Assembly: GCA_035558955.1 (NCBI GenBank)
Contig: DATMBX010000161.1
Location: forward strand, 1 to 38,724
Length of the DNA: 38,724 nucleotides
Origin: DASVDE01 sp035558955
Lineage (GTDB): Bacteria; Actinomycetota; Thermoleophilia; Solirubrobacterales; 70-9
Reading direction: 5' to 3'
The notes beneath the pieces were generated by a model. It saw only the letters and a program-made list of their open reading frames with translations. It did not search any database and was not told where the DNA came from. Shown here piece after piece: positions 38,560-38,724 of the stretch; position 1 is the first letter of the stretch; each line of letters opens with the position of its first letter. The position numbers and the translations under genes are program-made.

Positions 38560-38724
38560 ATGTCTCCGCCCAAGTTTCTCGACCCCCTGATGCTGGCCGC
38601 CGCCTTGGCGGTGTTCCTGGTCGCGGGCTTCCCGATGCTGGGATTCGCGGTCGGCGCCGGCGCCTGGCTGGTGCAACGCTTTGTCCACCATATGGCGGGT
38701 AAACGCGTTGCAGCGGAGCTGGGG
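38560..38724 (+). CDS. Small membrane protein, 5' part (possible AtpI); 3' end outside window
   Basis: 55 codons are visible. After MSPPKFLDP comes a hydrophobic stretch (LMLAAALAVFLVAGFPMLGFAV-like, residues about 10-32) and a second, GAGAWLVQRFVHH, then a basic GKRVAAELG. One or two membrane helices. The gene after wecA in mycobacteria (Rv1303) encodes the ATP synthase accessory protein AtpI followed by atpB, and a small two-helix protein here fits that place; the sequence itself does not prove it. The ATG directly follows the T-run of a hairpin and has no ribosome-binding site except the hairpin's own GGGCGG. Confidence 0.5.
   Translation, partial: MSPPKFLDPLMLAAALAVFLVAGFPMLGFAVGAGAWLVQRFVHHMAGKRVAAELG

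Overview
The window is high-GC, gene-dense bacterial chromosome (38.7 kb, about 40 protein genes). It looks like a deep-branching actinobacterium, most plausibly class Thermoleophilia (Solirubrobacterales/Gaiellales). The taxon is an inference from codon bias, from the order rpmE - DUF1385 - prfA - prmC - sua5 - glyA - wecA-like - (atp), from an N-terminally extended FtsZ, and from many apparently leaderless genes with a TANNNT -10 box 6-8 bases before the start codon. No rRNA, tRNA, CRISPR, insertion sequence or prophage gene was seen.

Layout. 1-4.6 kb: the end of a ParA ATPase, FtsZ with a 94-residue N-terminal extension, a gamma-glutamyltransferase-family Ntn hydrolase and a class III adenylate cyclase, in one tight run ending at a perfect dyad. 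4.6-9.7 kb: two SAM methyltransferases, a GH57 branching enzyme, a GT4 glucosyltransferase and a hexapeptide acyltransferase, a set resembling the mycobacterial polymethylated alpha-glucan (MGLP) locus. 9.8-13.8 kb: MeaB-type GTPase, PRC-barrel protein, acyl-CoA dehydrogenase and aldehyde dehydrogenase. 13.9-15.6 kb: a lower-GC accessory patch with an XRE/nucleotidyltransferase toxin-antitoxin-like pair, and an HxlR regulator facing two tiny genes with two matching operators. 15.6-25 kb: leucyl aminopeptidase, thiolase, HAD phosphatase, a two-subunit B12 mutase with the isobutyryl-CoA mutase active-site signature, EtfBA and ETF-quinone oxidoreductase; together a branched-chain/fatty acyl-CoA oxidation block feeding electrons to quinone. 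25-27.5 kb: an alpha/beta hydrolase and a membrane diguanylate cyclase. 27.6-38.7 kb: the translation/ATP-synthase-proximal core (rpmE to sua5, glyA) interrupted by a lysyl-oxidase-like secreted protein and a surface-glycan block (DUF354, phosphoglycosyl transferase, AsnB-type amidotransferase, WecA-like), then the start of a small membrane protein that may be AtpI.

The least ordinary content is non-genic or very small. (1) A 69-base element occurs three times (5551, 9762, and 17124 on the minus strand), each time between a promoter and an unrelated gene. Two copies encode a 22-residue leaderless peptide whose stop overlaps the start of the next gene. (2) A 47-base palindromic repeat occurs at 19232 and 31453; its stem differences preserve pairing. 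(3) A 111-base nested inverted repeat with internal hairpins lies between glyA and DUF354. (4) Two GTTGC-N5-GCAAC operators lie exactly 42 bases apart beside the HxlR gene. Several enzymes also lack a canonical residue (ETF-QO, PrmC, GGT, lysyl oxidase-like, alpha/beta hydrolase).
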